In this document: positions 1 to 7,067 of the stretch, in pieces | How positions within the stretch are numbered: the first letter of the stretch is position 1 | Layout: each line of letters starts with the position of its first letter | Assembly: GCA_036269435.1 (NCBI GenBank) | Contig: DATASA010000077.1 | Location: 1 to 22,315 of the forward strand | DNA from: CADCTB01 sp036269435 | GTDB taxonomy: Bacteria > Actinomycetota > Acidimicrobiia > Acidimicrobiales > AC-14 | Reading direction: 5' to 3' | Length of the DNA stretch: 22,315 nt | Position numbers and translations under genes: made by a program | Notes under the pieces: generated by a model | Database searches by the model: none | What the model was told of the DNA's origin: nothing | What the model saw: only the letters and a program-made list of their open reading frames with translations

Positions 1-317
1 GCTTCGAGCATGGCGTCGTACTGCTCGATCGTGATGCCGTACTTGCGCTTCAGGTGACCGGCGCGCTGGCGCAGCTTCCCTTCGGGCGTGCCGCGCATCC
101 GACGCTGGTTGGCCTGGAATCGCTCCAGGTTGTCTTCCCGCCACTTCCGAGCTCGAGCGATGTTGGCCTCACGGACCTGCGGATACCTTGCCTTCGCCCT
201 GGCTCGGAAGCACGACTTGCAATCCCCGCGAACGCCGTCACGCGTCCCCGGCGCTCGGTAAAACGCCTCCAACGGCTGAGCTACTCCGCATTTGACGCAG
301 GTCTTCATCCCCGTCAT
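1..317 (-). CDS. Endonuclease VII-type HNH nuclease, 5' part (cut by window edge)
   Basis: About 102-105 codons are visible before the left edge, so the C-terminal catalytic HNH part is missing. The N-terminus has two CxxC pairs (Cys4/Cys7 and Cys30/Cys33, counted from the ATG at 308), separated by LEAFYRAPGTRDGVRGD. After them comes a basic helical stretch and then YGITIEQYDAML. This layout matches the recombination endonuclease VII family: a zinc-binding half followed by a YGLT.E.YD segment that leads into the HNH site. The ATG at 317 overlaps the -10 element TACAAT, so the ATG at 308, seven bases after it, is the likelier start and would be leaderless. The gene follows pup on the same strand, where many actinobacteria carry prcB. 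Its composition is clearly less GC-rich than that of dop or arc. The family call is good; the cellular role is unknown. Confidence 0.75.
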   Translation of the reverse strand, partial: MTGMKTCVKCGVAQPLEAFYRAPGTRDGVRGDCKSCFRARAKARYPQVREANIARARKWREDNLERFQANQRRMRGTPEGKLRQRAGHLKRKYGITIEQYDAMLE

Positions 318-345
318 TGTAGACGAATATGCGTTCGCTCGTCAA
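316..345 (-). promoter_or_regulatory. Promoter of the endonuclease VII-type gene
   Basis: On the minus strand TTGACG (345-340) and TACAAT (321-316) are separated by 18 bases, both close to the sigma-70 consensus. The expected transcription start falls at about 308, exactly on an ATG, which predicts a leaderless mRNA. It is the best -35/-10 pair seen in the window. Confidence 0.7.
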
Positions 346-360
346 GTCCATTTCGGACTT
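344..360. other. Inverted repeat between pup and the endonuclease gene
   Basis: AAGTCC (344-349) and GGACTT (355-360) form a perfect 6-bp inverted repeat around a 5-base loop. It begins 10 bases past the pup stop and overlaps two bases of the downstream -35 element (340-345). No T-run follows it. It could be a weak terminator for the dop-pup transcript or an operator for the next promoter. Confidence 0.35.
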
Positions 361-370
361 GTACGTAACG

Positions 371-565
371 CTATTGGCCGCCCTTTTGCACGTAGGAACG
401 AACAAACTCCTCGGCATTGTCCTCTAGGACTTCGTCGATTTCGTCCAATAGTTCGTCGAGTTCGGCCTTCAATTTGTCGCCCTGCTTGGTCGTGGACGGG
501 ACAGTCTCCACCACCTCGTCGCTGCGGGTGGTCGACTGCTTCCTCTTCTGCTCTCGTTCTGCCAT
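371..565 (-). CDS. pup: Prokaryotic ubiquitin-like protein Pup
   Basis: Pup is the small disordered tag that PafA attaches to lysines of target proteins and that ARC recognises through a coiled-coil interaction. The gene encodes 64 residues, the usual size. It has a charged N-terminus (MAEREQKRKQ), an acidic helix-forming middle (ELDELLDEIDEVLEDNAEEF) and the diagnostic C-terminus KGGQ. The terminal Gln means Dop must deamidate it to Glu before ligation. A longer reading from 622 is open, but the ATG at 565 is correct: AGGAGG (580-575) lies nine bases upstream and overlaps the dop stop (TAGGAGG), which suggests translational coupling. Codons such as AAT, TTT, GTT, CGT and CAA are unusual next to its very high-GC3 neighbours. 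Confidence 0.97.
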   Translation of the reverse strand: MAEREQKRKQSTTRSDEVVETVPSTTKQGDKLKAELDELLDEIDEVLEDNAEEFVRSYVQKGGQ

Positions 566-578
566 GTCTGGCTGCCTC

Positions 579-2084
579 CTACGTTGACCCCAGCGCTTCG
601 AGAAGCTGGGCCGGAGTCTCACATGCTTGTAACAACCTATCGACGTGTGCGGCTGTTCCTCTTAGCGGTTCCATCATCGGAACTCTCCGGAGGGGATCGC
701 TGCCCAGGTCGAACACCAGGGAATCCCAGTTCGCCGCCGCGATCGAGCCGGCCCACTTCTGCAGGCACCGTCCCCGGAAGTAGGCCCGGGTGGTGGTGGG
801 CGGGTTGGTCATCGCCGACACGACCGCGTCCTCGGTGAGAAGCCGCTCCAGCCCGCACTTGGCGAACAGGGAGCGACCGGGGCGGACGTCGTGGTACTGG
901 AGGTCGAGCGCGGCCAGCTTGGGGTCGCTCCACGCCAGCCCGTGGCGCTCGCGGTAGGCGGAGACCATCTGGTACTTGGCCACCCAGTCGAGCTGGTTGG
1001 CCAGCCTCATGGGATCCGTCTCCAGGCCGTGCAGCACGGCCTCCCAGCGGTCGATGACCTGGCGGCCGACGTCGGGCCCCACCGACTCCAGCCCGTGACT
1101 CTCGGCGTACTTGCGGGCCCGGTCGAGCAGCTCCCACTGCATCTCCAGGGCCGTCATGCGCCGGCCGTCGGCCAGCTCCAGCGGCTGGGCCAGCGTCAGG
1201 TCGTAGGACACGGCCCGGTGGGCCTGGACCGGCGCGGCGAGGGTCAGGTCCAGGCCGGCCAGCTCGTCGTCCTCGATCATCGACAGGACCAGGGCGGTGA
1301 CGCCCACCTTGAGGAACGTCGAGATCTCGGCCAGGTTGGCGTCGCCCACGATGACGTGGAGGCGGCGGTACTTCTGGGAGTCCGAGTGGGGCTCGTCGCG
1401 GGTGTTGACCAGCGGCCGCTTCAGCGTGGTCTCGAGGCCGACCTCCTCCTCGAAGAACTCGGCCCGCTGGGTCAGCTGGAACGGCACCCGCTCCGAGTTC
1501 AGGCCCGACGCCTCGCTGCCCACCTTTCCCGCGCCCGTGTAGATCTGCCGGGAGACGAAGTGCGGCGTGATCTGCGACGCCAGTCGGGTGAACGGCAGCG
1601 CCCGGTCGAGCAGGTAGTTCTCGTGGCAGCCGTAGGAGTTCCCCTTGCGGTCCGAGTTGTTCTTGTAGACCACGATTTCCTGGCCGCTGGGCAGCACCTC
1701 GGCCGCAGCCTCGATCGACCGGGCCAGGATGCGCTCGCCCGCCTTGTCCCACAGCGTCGCCTCCATGGCGTCCGAGCACTCCGGCGTGGAGTACTCGGGG
1801 TGGGCGTGGTCGACGTAGTACCGGGCGCCGTTGGTCAGCACCGCGTTCACCAGGTGGGTCTCGACCTCGGGGGCCATGGCCCCCTCGCGGGCAAAGCCGC
1901 GGGCGTCGCGCCCGGGCGACTCGTCCTCGAAGTCCCACCCGACCTTGTTGCTGGAGGAGGCCCGCGCCAGGCGGGAGACGTAGGCGTTGATCAGCAGCGA
2001 CGAGACGGTGATGGGGTTGGAGTCGGCTCCCCGCAGAAAGATCCCGTACTCGGTCTCGATGCCGCAGACCTTCCGGATCGCCAC
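579..2084 (-). CDS. dop: Pup deamidase/depupylase Dop
   Basis: Dop converts the C-terminal Gln of Pup to Glu and also removes Pup from tagged proteins. The product has 501 residues, the usual length. It starts with the carboxylate-amine ligase-like motif CGIETEYG, with the metal-binding Glu at residue 10. It then has WDFEDESPGRDARGF, the loop present in Dop and absent from the ligase PafA, followed by RYYVDHAHPEYS with the probable catalytic Asp92. Further conserved blocks are YKNNSDRKGNSYGCHENYL, NTRDEPH and KYRRLHVIVGD. The start is GTG at 2084; TAGGGT lies six bases upstream, suggesting a leaderless transcript in addition to read-through from arc, which ends 34 bases upstream. pup follows after 13 bases. 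PafA was considered and rejected because of the Dop loop and the HAHPEYS motif. Confidence 0.95.
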   Translation of the reverse strand: MAIRKVCGIETEYGIFLRGADSNPITVSSLLINAYVSRLARASSSNKVGWDFEDESPGRDARGFAREGAMAPEVETHLVNAVLTNGARYYVDHAHPEYSTPECSDAMEATLWDKAGERILARSIEAAAEVLPSGQEIVVYKNNSDRKGNSYGCHENYLLDRALPFTRLASQITPHFVSRQIYTGAGKVGSEASGLNSERVPFQLTQRAEFFEEEVGLETTLKRPLVNTRDEPHSDSQKYRRLHVIVGDANLAEISTFLKVGVTALVLSMIEDDELAGLDLTLAAPVQAHRAVSYDLTLAQPLELADGRRMTALEMQWELLDRARKYAESHGLESVGPDVGRQVIDRWEAVLHGLETDPMRLANQLDWVAKYQMVSAYRERHGLAWSDPKLAALDLQYHDVRPGRSLFAKCGLERLLTEDAVVSAMTNPPTTTRAYFRGRCLQKWAGSIAAANWDSLVFDLGSDPLRRVPMMEPLRGTAAHVDRLLQACETPAQLLEALGST

Positions 2085-2090
2085 CGCGGG

Positions 2091-2096
2091 ACCCTA
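2091..2096 (-). promoter_or_regulatory. -10-like element of dop, leaderless type
   Basis: TAGGGT lies exactly six bases before the GTG start of dop, in the 34-base gap after arc. It fits the TAnnnT spacing seen at other operon heads in this window. No clear -35 element was found. Confidence 0.45.
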
Positions 2097-2118
2097 CCCC
2101 GCCACCGTGACGCCAGGC

Positions 2119-3891
2119 CTACAGGTACTGGCCGGTTCCGACACGCTCGATGGCCCGTCCCCCGGTGGCTTCCTTGCCCTCGGACATGAGGGTGCGGACG
2201 TACACGATCCGCTCGCCCTTCTTGCCGGAGATCTTGGCCCAGTCGTCGGGGTTGGTGGTGTTGGGAAGGTCCTCGTGCTCCTTGTACTCCTGCTTGATCG
2301 ACGCCAGCAGGTCGGCCGTGCGGATGCCCCGGCTCTCGCCGGCGATGACCCGCTTGATGGCCAGCTTCTTGGCCCGGCGCACGATGTTCTCGATCATGGC
2401 GCCCGAGGAGAAGTCCTTGTAGTACAGGATCTCCTTGTCGCCGTTCTGGTACGTGACCTCGAGGAACCGGTTGTCGTCGTCGTGCTTGTACATCTCCTCG
2501 ACGGTCCGCTCGATCATGGCCGCCACCGTCTTGGCCCTGTCCCCGCCGCCCAGACTGGTCACCTCGGACTCGTCGAGGGGCAGGTCGTCGGTCAGGTAGC
2601 GGCTGAAGATCTGGGTGGCCGCGACCTCGTTCGGGCGCTCGATCTTGATCTTCACGTCCAGGCGACCGGGGCGCAGAATGGCCGGGTCGATCAGGTCCTC
2701 GCGGTTCGACGCGCCGATCACGATCACGTTCTTCAGCGTCTCCACGCCGTCGATCTCGGCGAGGAGCTGGGGGACGATCGTCGCCTCCATGTCGGACGAG
2801 ATGCCGGTCCCGCGGGTGCGGAACAGGCTGTCCATCTCGTCGAAGAAGACGATGACGGGCACGCCCTCCTCCGACTTCTCCCGGGCCCGCTGGAAGACGA
2901 GCCGGATCTGGCGCTCGGTCTCCCCCACGTACTTGTTCAGCAGCTCGGGGCCCTTGATGTTGAGGAAGTAGCTGCGCGACGCCTTGTTGCCGGTGACCTC
3001 ACTCACCTTCTTGGCCAGGGAGTTGGCCACGGCCTTGGCGATCAGCGTCTTGCCGCAGCCCGGGGGGCCGTACAGGAGGATCCCCTTGGGCGCGGGCAGC
3101 TTGTGCTCGACGAACAGGTCGCGGTGCAGGAACGGCAGCTCGACCGCGTCGGTGATCATCTCGATCTGCTCGTCGAGGCCGCCGACGTCCTCGTAGGAGA
3201 TGTCGGGGACCTCTTCGAGGATGAGCTCCTCGACCTCGGGACGCGGCAGGCGCTCCAGGAGCAGCCCGGTGCGCGAGTCCATGAGGATCGAGTCGCCCGC
3301 CCGCAGCTTCTCGCCGAGGATCGACTCGGCCAGCTCGACGACCCGCTCCTCGTCCGCCCGTCCCACCACGATGGCCCGCCGGCCGTCCTCCATCAGCTCC
3401 TTGAGGGTGACGACCTCACCGGACAACTCGGCGGAGCGAGCCAGGACCACGTTCAGGGACTCGTTCAGCACGACCTCCTGGCCGCGCGTCAGCTCGACGT
3501 CCTCCAGCTCGGGGTGCAGGGCGACGCGCATCTTGCGGCCGCCGGAGAACACGTCGACGGTACCGTCGTCGTTGCGGGAGAGCAGGGTGCCGTAGGCCGA
3601 CGGCGGCTGGGTCAGCTTCTCGACCTCGCGGCGCAGCTCGGCGATGTGGTCACGCGCCTCACGCAGGGTGTAGCTGAGCTTCTCGTTCTGGGACGTGGCC
3701 TGGGCCAGCTGGCCCTTGGTCTCGAGCAGCCGCTCCTCGAGGGTGCGGACCCGCTTCGGGGCGTCCTGCAGCTTTCGGCGGAGGCCGATGACCTCCTCCT
3801 CCAGCGACTTCACCTGTTCGAGCAGGCCCTCGACCTGCTGTTCGTAGGCCGACAGCCGACGTTCGTACTCGGAACTGGACGTCGGACTCAC
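2119..3891 (-). CDS. arc: Proteasome-activating AAA ATPase ARC/Mpa
   Basis: This hexameric ring ATPase captures pupylated proteins, unfolds them and threads them into the 20S proteasome. It has 590 residues, typical of the family. A coiled coil spans about 8-95 (the Pup-binding part), followed by two OB-like domains (about 96-225). The AAA module begins at about 230 with EDVGGLDEQI. Walker A is GPPGCGKT (275-282), Walker B VIVFFDE (346-352), and LRPGRLD (407-412) lies in the arginine region. The last residues, GQYL, are the proteasome-docking tail. Such a tail implies that a 20S core particle is encoded elsewhere. The start is GTG at 3891; GAGGAG abuts it with no spacing, which is odd for a ribosome site. 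The next in-frame GTG (residue 27) would remove part of the coiled coil. The gene is first in the arc-dop-pup run and divergent from a ferredoxin gene. Confidence 0.96.
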   Translation of the reverse strand: MSPTSSSEYERRLSAYEQQVEGLLEQVKSLEEEVIGLRRKLQDAPKRVRTLEERLLETKGQLAQATSQNEKLSYTLREARDHIAELRREVEKLTQPPSAYGTLLSRNDDGTVDVFSGGRKMRVALHPELEDVELTRGQEVVLNESLNVVLARSAELSGEVVTLKELMEDGRRAIVVGRADEERVVELAESILGEKLRAGDSILMDSRTGLLLERLPRPEVEELILEEVPDISYEDVGGLDEQIEMITDAVELPFLHRDLFVEHKLPAPKGILLYGPPGCGKTLIAKAVANSLAKKVSEVTGNKASRSYFLNIKGPELLNKYVGETERQIRLVFQRAREKSEEGVPVIVFFDEMDSLFRTRGTGISSDMEATIVPQLLAEIDGVETLKNVIVIGASNREDLIDPAILRPGRLDVKIKIERPNEVAATQIFSRYLTDDLPLDESEVTSLGGGDRAKTVAAMIERTVEEMYKHDDDNRFLEVTYQNGDKEILYYKDFSSGAMIENIVRRAKKLAIKRVIAGESRGIRTADLLASIKQEYKEHEDLPNTTNPDDWAKISGKKGERIVYVRTLMSEGKEATGGRAIERVGTGQYL

Positions 3892-3961
3892 CTCCTCGGG
3901 TCGCCCCTCGCTTGGTCAACCGTACACCGGGCCCTCGGAGAACCAGGGTACCGCCAGCCGA

Positions 3962-3991
3962 TTGGTTTTCCTGGCCATTTCCGGGTAAATT
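3962..3991 (+). promoter_or_regulatory. Promoter of the ferredoxin gene
   Basis: TTGGTT (3962-3967) and TAAATT (3986-3991) are 18 bases apart in an AT-richer patch between the divergent arc and ferredoxin genes. The predicted transcript has a leader of roughly 36 bases carrying GAGGAAGAGG (4015-4024) before the ATG at 4034. This is the leadered exception in a window where most heads look leaderless. Confidence 0.5.
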
Positions 3992-4033
3992 GGGTGTCAG
4001 CACATCGAGACCAAGAGGAAGAGGCACCGACCC

Positions 4034-4276
4034 ATGGCTATGAAGGTCTGGATCGACCAGGATCTGTGCACGGGCGACGGTCTGTGCGAGGAGATCGCAC
4101 CGGACGTGTTCACCCTGCTCGACGACGGCTTGGCCTACGTCAAGCAGACCGGCAAGGTGCTCAGCGACCCCGGTGGCGTCGAGGGCCTCGCCGTGGTGCC
4201 CGCGGGCCAGGAGGACGGCACCATCGAGTCCGCCGAGGAGTGCCCCGGGGAGTGCATCTTCATCGAAGTGGATTAG
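4034..4276 (+). CDS. Small single-cluster ferredoxin (probably [3Fe-4S])
   Basis: The 80-residue soluble protein has CTGDGLC (Cys12 and Cys18, spacing x5) near the N-terminus and CPGEC (Cys70, Cys74) near the C-terminus. In this family the position between the first two cysteines, Asp15 here, decides the cluster. A non-Cys there points to [3Fe-4S] held by Cys12, Cys18 and Cys70. Cys74 is an extra cysteine whose role is not clear. IAPDVFTLLDDGLAYV after the first motif is typical of actinobacterial ferredoxins that feed electrons to P450s or other oxidoreductases. The partner is not in the window. The start is ATG at 4034 with a purine-rich ribosome site; the ATG at 4040 is a possible alternative. 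The gene is divergent from arc. Confidence 0.9.
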   Translation: MAMKVWIDQDLCTGDGLCEEIAPDVFTLLDDGLAYVKQTGKVLSDPGGVEGLAVVPAGQEDGTIESAEECPGECIFIEVD

Positions 4277-4436
4277 TCGCCCTCGCTCACGCTCGGGCGA
4301 GTTGATCGTGCTGCGGACGCCGGCGTAGCCGGCGTCCTGCGCGTCTGCTCTCGGCCGCCAGCCGGATGGGGGCCGCCTCCGGCGGCGTCCAGCGGCCGGC
4401 GGCGCTGAAACCCCGTTAAAGCCCGCCGGCCTGGAC
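4277..4436. terminator. Convergent gap with a strong hairpin, possible bidirectional terminator
   Basis: The ferredoxin and msrB genes converge here. GGACGCCGGC (4315-4324) and GCCGGCGTCC (4328-4337) form a perfect 10-bp stem with the three-base loop GTA. A second smaller stem, GCCGCC/GGCGGC, lies at 4372-4386. There is no T-run on either strand, so this would be a non-canonical GC-rich terminator. No gene is seen in the gap. Confidence 0.5.
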
Positions 4437-4832
4437 TCACACTTTGGGGTCGAGGTCCAGGGAGGCGGAGTTGATGCAGTAGCGCTGGCCGGTGGGGCCG
4501 GGGCCGTCGGGGAAGACGTGGCCCAGGTGGCCGCCGCAGGCCCGGCAGGTCACCTCGGTGCGGCGCATGCCGAACTTGCGGTCCTCGTGCAGCTCGACCG
4601 CGTCGGCGACCGCGGGCTCGGTGAAGCTGGGCCACCCGGTGCCGGATTCGAACTTGGTGTCGGAGCTGAACAGCGGCGCGCCGCACCCGGCGCAGCGGTA
4701 CATCCCGTCGTCCTTGGAGTAGGCGTACTTGCCGGTGCCGGCCCGCTCGGTGCCCTTGCGACGCAGGATCTCGTACTGCTCCGGCGTGAGCTGCTCGCGC
4801 CACTCCTCGTCGGTCTTCGTCACGTCTGCCAT
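4437..4832 (-). CDS. msrB: Peptide methionine-R-sulfoxide reductase MsrB
   Basis: MsrB repairs oxidised methionine by reducing the R-sulfoxide in proteins. The 131-residue product is a complete single domain. Zinc is bound by two CxxC pairs (Cys47/Cys50 and Cys96/Cys99). The catalytic cysteine is Cys119 in RYCINS, and GHVFPDGP is the conserved active-site segment. In many MsrBs a resolving cysteine sits in SGCGWPSF; here the sequence is SGTGWPSF, so that cysteine is replaced by Thr and a different thiol must regenerate the enzyme. The start is ATG at 4832. TACCCT lies six bases upstream in the 27-base gap after the marP-like gene, so the gene may have its own leaderless transcript as well as read-through from the operon. 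Confidence 0.96.
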   Translation of the reverse strand: MADVTKTDEEWREQLTPEQYEILRRKGTERAGTGKYAYSKDDGMYRCAGCGAPLFSSDTKFESGTGWPSFTEPAVADAVELHEDRKFGMRRTEVTCRACGGHLGHVFPDGPGPTGQRYCINSASLDLDPKV

Positions 4833-4838
4833 GGAGCC

Positions 4839-4844
4839 AGGGTA
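4839..4844 (-). promoter_or_regulatory. -10-like element of msrB, leaderless type
   Basis: TACCCT is placed six bases before the msrB ATG. No recognisable -35 hexamer was found. Confidence 0.45.
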
Positions 4845-4859
4845 ACGGGGAGCCGGCGG

Positions 4860-6035
4860 TTACCCGATGCAGGGCCCGGTGGTCGTGGGCGCCGACCGCT
4901 CCTCCTCGAGCACGTGGCGCAGCTCGGACGTCGACAGGGCGTACGCCACCCCGGCGTTGTCGGGCGAGATGGCGAAGGCCACGCCCACGACGTTGCCGTC
5001 GGCGTCGACGAGGCCGCCGCCGGAGTCGCCCGGCTCGAGCTGGGCGGCCAGCACGAGGACGGTCCGCCTGGTCACCCCCAGGTCGTAGAGGTCGTGGCCG
5101 AGGGCGTTGACCTGCTGGCGGATCGCGGCCGGGGAGATGCGTAGGGCGGGCTGCCCGCCGGGATGGCCGAACACCGCGGCCGTGCTCCCCACCTTGCCGG
5201 TGGACAGGGGCAGCGGGTCCTCGCCCAGCCCGGGCACCTGGAGCAGGGCCAGGTCGCGGATGGGGTCGAAGGCGGTCACCGTGGCCCGCAGACGACGCCC
5301 GTCGGGGCGGATCACGGTCGTGCGGGTCTCGCCGGCCACGACGTGGGCGTTGGTCGCGACCGTCTCCGGCGCGACGGTGAAGCCACTGCCGTCGCGTTCG
5401 AACAGGCAGGCGACGCCCTCGACCTGCACCGTGCTGGCCGAGACCCGGGCCACGACCCCGGGCGCCAGGCCCGGGTCGCTCGGGGGCGGGCCGGTGTCGA
5501 GGGCCGGGATGAGGCCGTCGAAGACGTACGGCGCCCCGGCCGGCCCGGCCAGCCTGCGCAGCACCTGCGATGTCTCCGGCGCCTCCGGAAACGCGGTCTC
5601 GATGGCCCGGGCGAAGGCCGAGTGCCGAGCCAGCCCGGACAACGACCCGGCCGCGCCGGCCAGCGGTGGGAGGACGAGCAGCCAGAACACGATCAGCACG
5701 GCGGCGGGGGCCGTCACCGCGCCGGCGACCCTGTCGCGGTGGCGGGCCGGGCCGTCCTCGGGAAGCAGCGAGCGCGAGAACCACCGTCCCAGCACCAGGC
5801 CGGCCTGCTGACCGGCGAACCCGGCCGACACGAACAGCAGGATGCCGACCATGAGGCGCATGCCCGGGTCCTTGCCGCCGACGGTGGTCACGACCGCAGG
5901 CAGGATGAGCGTGGCCACGACCAGTGCCTGGACGAGCAGGACCCACGAGGTGGCTCCGGTGAGCAGACCCAGCCGCCAGCCGCCACCGATCGACGTGATC
6001 AGCAGGATCACGATGAGCAGGTCCAGGAGGTTCAC
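4860..6035 (-). CDS. MarP-like membrane-anchored serine protease
   Basis: The 391-residue protein has about four N-terminal membrane segments (roughly 5-25, 31-51, 60-83 and 104-128) in a CvpA-like region, then an extracytoplasmic trypsin-like domain. The catalytic triad is visible: His231 in TNAHVVAG, Asp261 in DPIRDLALL and Ser338 in EPGDSGGG. The only two cysteines of the protease part, Cys210 and Cys389, sit at its start and its extreme end. They resemble the disulfide pair of mycobacterial MarP, which protects cells against acid and oxidative stress by processing envelope proteins. The start is GTG at 6035, overlapping the trmI stop by four bases (GTGA), so translation is coupled to trmI. 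The family call is strong; the exact substrate is unknown. Confidence 0.88.
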   Translation of the reverse strand: MNLLDLLIVILLITSIGGGWRLGLLTGATSWVLLVQALVVATLILPAVVTTVGGKDPGMRLMVGILLFVSAGFAGQQAGLVLGRWFSRSLLPEDGPARHRDRVAGAVTAPAAVLIVFWLLVLPPLAGAAGSLSGLARHSAFARAIETAFPEAPETSQVLRRLAGPAGAPYVFDGLIPALDTGPPPSDPGLAPGVVARVSASTVQVEGVACLFERDGSGFTVAPETVATNAHVVAGETRTTVIRPDGRRLRATVTAFDPIRDLALLQVPGLGEDPLPLSTGKVGSTAAVFGHPGGQPALRISPAAIRQQVNALGHDLYDLGVTRRTVLVLAAQLEPGDSGGGLVDADGNVVGVAFAISPDNAGVAYALSTSELRHVLEEERSAPTTTGPCIG

Positions 6036-6841
6036 GCCTGAGGCGACTCCGGCGCAGGCGCGGGCGGCACCTGGTCGTCGCTCGACCGGCGGGCCGCGGT
6101 CAGGAACCCGGTATGGGCCACCATCCGGTGGTCCGGGCGCACCGATTGGCCCTCGACGTGCCAGGACCGCTGCAGCACCTCCATCGTCTCGGGCAGGACG
6201 AACGGGCCGCCGTCGAGGGCTTCACGGAGCTGGGCGACCTGGCCGATCGTCGGCAGGTACGACACGAAGATCCCGCCGGGGCGCAAGGCGGTGATCGCGT
6301 GCTTGACGACCCGCCACGGCTCGGGCAGGTCGAGCATGATCCGGTCGAGGCCGACCTCGTCGATCCCCTCGTAGACGTCGCGCAGCTCCACCCGGTAGGG
6401 GCGGCCATCGCCCAGGTACGACTCGACGTTGGCCCGGGCCTTGGCCGCGAAGTCGTCGCGCAGCTCGTAGCCGACGACATCGGCGCCGGCCCGCAGCAGC
6501 GTCATGGACAGCGCGCCCGATCCCACGCCGGCCTCCAACACCCGGGCGCCGGGAAAGATGTCGGCGAGGATCAGCAGCGGCCCCAGGTCCTTCGGATAGA
6601 TGACCTGGGCGCCGCGGGGCATGGACAGCACGAAGTCGGCGAGCGTCGGGCGCACGGCGAGGTACCGGGCCCCCGACGTCGAGCGGACCGTCGAGCCCTC
6701 GGGCCGCCCGACGATGGACTCGTGCGGGGTCACGCCGGCGTGCGTGTGGAACTGGCCGCCGTCGCGCAGCGTGAACAGGTAACGCCGGCCCTTGGCGTCG
6801 ATCAGCAGGGCCTTGTCGCCGGCGGCGAAGGAGGGATCCAC
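6032..6841 (-). CDS. trmI: tRNA (adenine-58-N1)-methyltransferase TrmI
   Basis: This enzyme uses S-adenosylmethionine to methylate N1 of A58 in the T-loop of tRNA, usually as a tetramer. The 269-residue product has the small N-terminal beta domain (about 1-65, AGDKALLIDAKGRRYLFTL), then the Rossmann-fold domain. The AdoMet motif is VLEAGVGSGALS (101-112), with the acidic YELR (125-128). The DLPEPW motif (171-176) is characteristic of the family. The start is GTG at 6841, 31 bases after the previous gene, with an inverted repeat in that gap. It overlaps the protease gene downstream. Actinobacterial trmI genes are often found near pupylation genes, and here arc is about 2 kb away. Confidence 0.94.
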   Translation of the reverse strand: MDPSFAAGDKALLIDAKGRRYLFTLRDGGQFHTHAGVTPHESIVGRPEGSTVRSTSGARYLAVRPTLADFVLSMPRGAQVIYPKDLGPLLILADIFPGARVLEAGVGSGALSMTLLRAGADVVGYELRDDFAAKARANVESYLGDGRPYRVELRDVYEGIDEVGLDRIMLDLPEPWRVVKHAITALRPGGIFVSYLPTIGQVAQLREALDGGPFVLPETMEVLQRSWHVEGQSVRPDHRMVAHTGFLTAARRSSDDQVPPAPAPESPQA

Positions 6842-6850
6842 CGCCCCAGT

Positions 6851-6873
6851 GTCCCGCGTTCGGAGCGCGGGAC
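6851..6873. other. Hairpin between the 64-residue gene and trmI
   Basis: GTCCCGCG (6851-6858) and CGCGGGAC (6866-6873) form a perfect 8-bp stem with a seven-base loop, TTCGGAG on the plus strand. It fills most of the 31-base gap before the trmI GTG and abuts the upstream stop. This is the only sizeable internal gap of an otherwise overlapping operon. There is no T-run. It could attenuate transcription, set mRNA processing or limit trmI translation. Confidence 0.45.
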
Positions 6874-7067
6874 TACTTGACCCGCGGGAAGTGCTGGATG
6901 ATCAGCGACTGTCCGGGGTGCAACTCCTCCAGATAGACGACCTTCGGCTCGCGCGTGGCCATCCGCCGCAGCAGGTGCAGGCCGCCTGCGGTCATGCCCA
7001 CCGCCAGCCAGCCCCGCGACCCGCCGATACCCCGGGTGAATCCGATGCGAATGAGGGAGCGGAGCAT
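6873..7067 (-). CDS. Small conserved-looking protein of unknown function (64 aa)
   Basis: The 64-residue product is basic at the N-terminus (MLRSLIRIGFTRGIGG). A weakly hydrophobic stretch follows (WLAVGMTAGGLHLLRRM), then a short soluble tail with the sequence EPKVVYLEELHPGQSLIIQ. It may associate with the membrane. The start ATG at 7067 overlaps the upstream stop by one base (TGATG), so it is translationally coupled and very probably real. Very high third-position GC supports coding. I do not recognise a named family. Its constant partners here are the 73-residue and Holin-X-like genes, which suggests a shared envelope-related role. Confidence 0.75.
   Translation of the reverse strand: MLRSLIRIGFTRGIGGSRGWLAVGMTAGGLHLLRRMATREPKVVYLEELHPGQSLIIQHFPRVK

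Noticed and set aside
579..2084. PafA (Pup ligase) as the identity of the 501-residue gene
   Set aside because: The WDFEDESPGRDARGF loop and HAHPEYS motif are those of Dop and are lacking in PafA.
1987..4305. 772-codon open frame on the plus strand across dop and arc
   Set aside because: It is antisense to two clearly identified genes. Its translation is low-complexity Leu/Val/Asp/Gly sequence, typical of a high-GC mirror frame.
4315..4337. Mobile-element terminal repeat from the 10-bp inverted repeat
   Set aside because: The two arms are three bases apart, so they form a hairpin. There is no transposase or target duplication.
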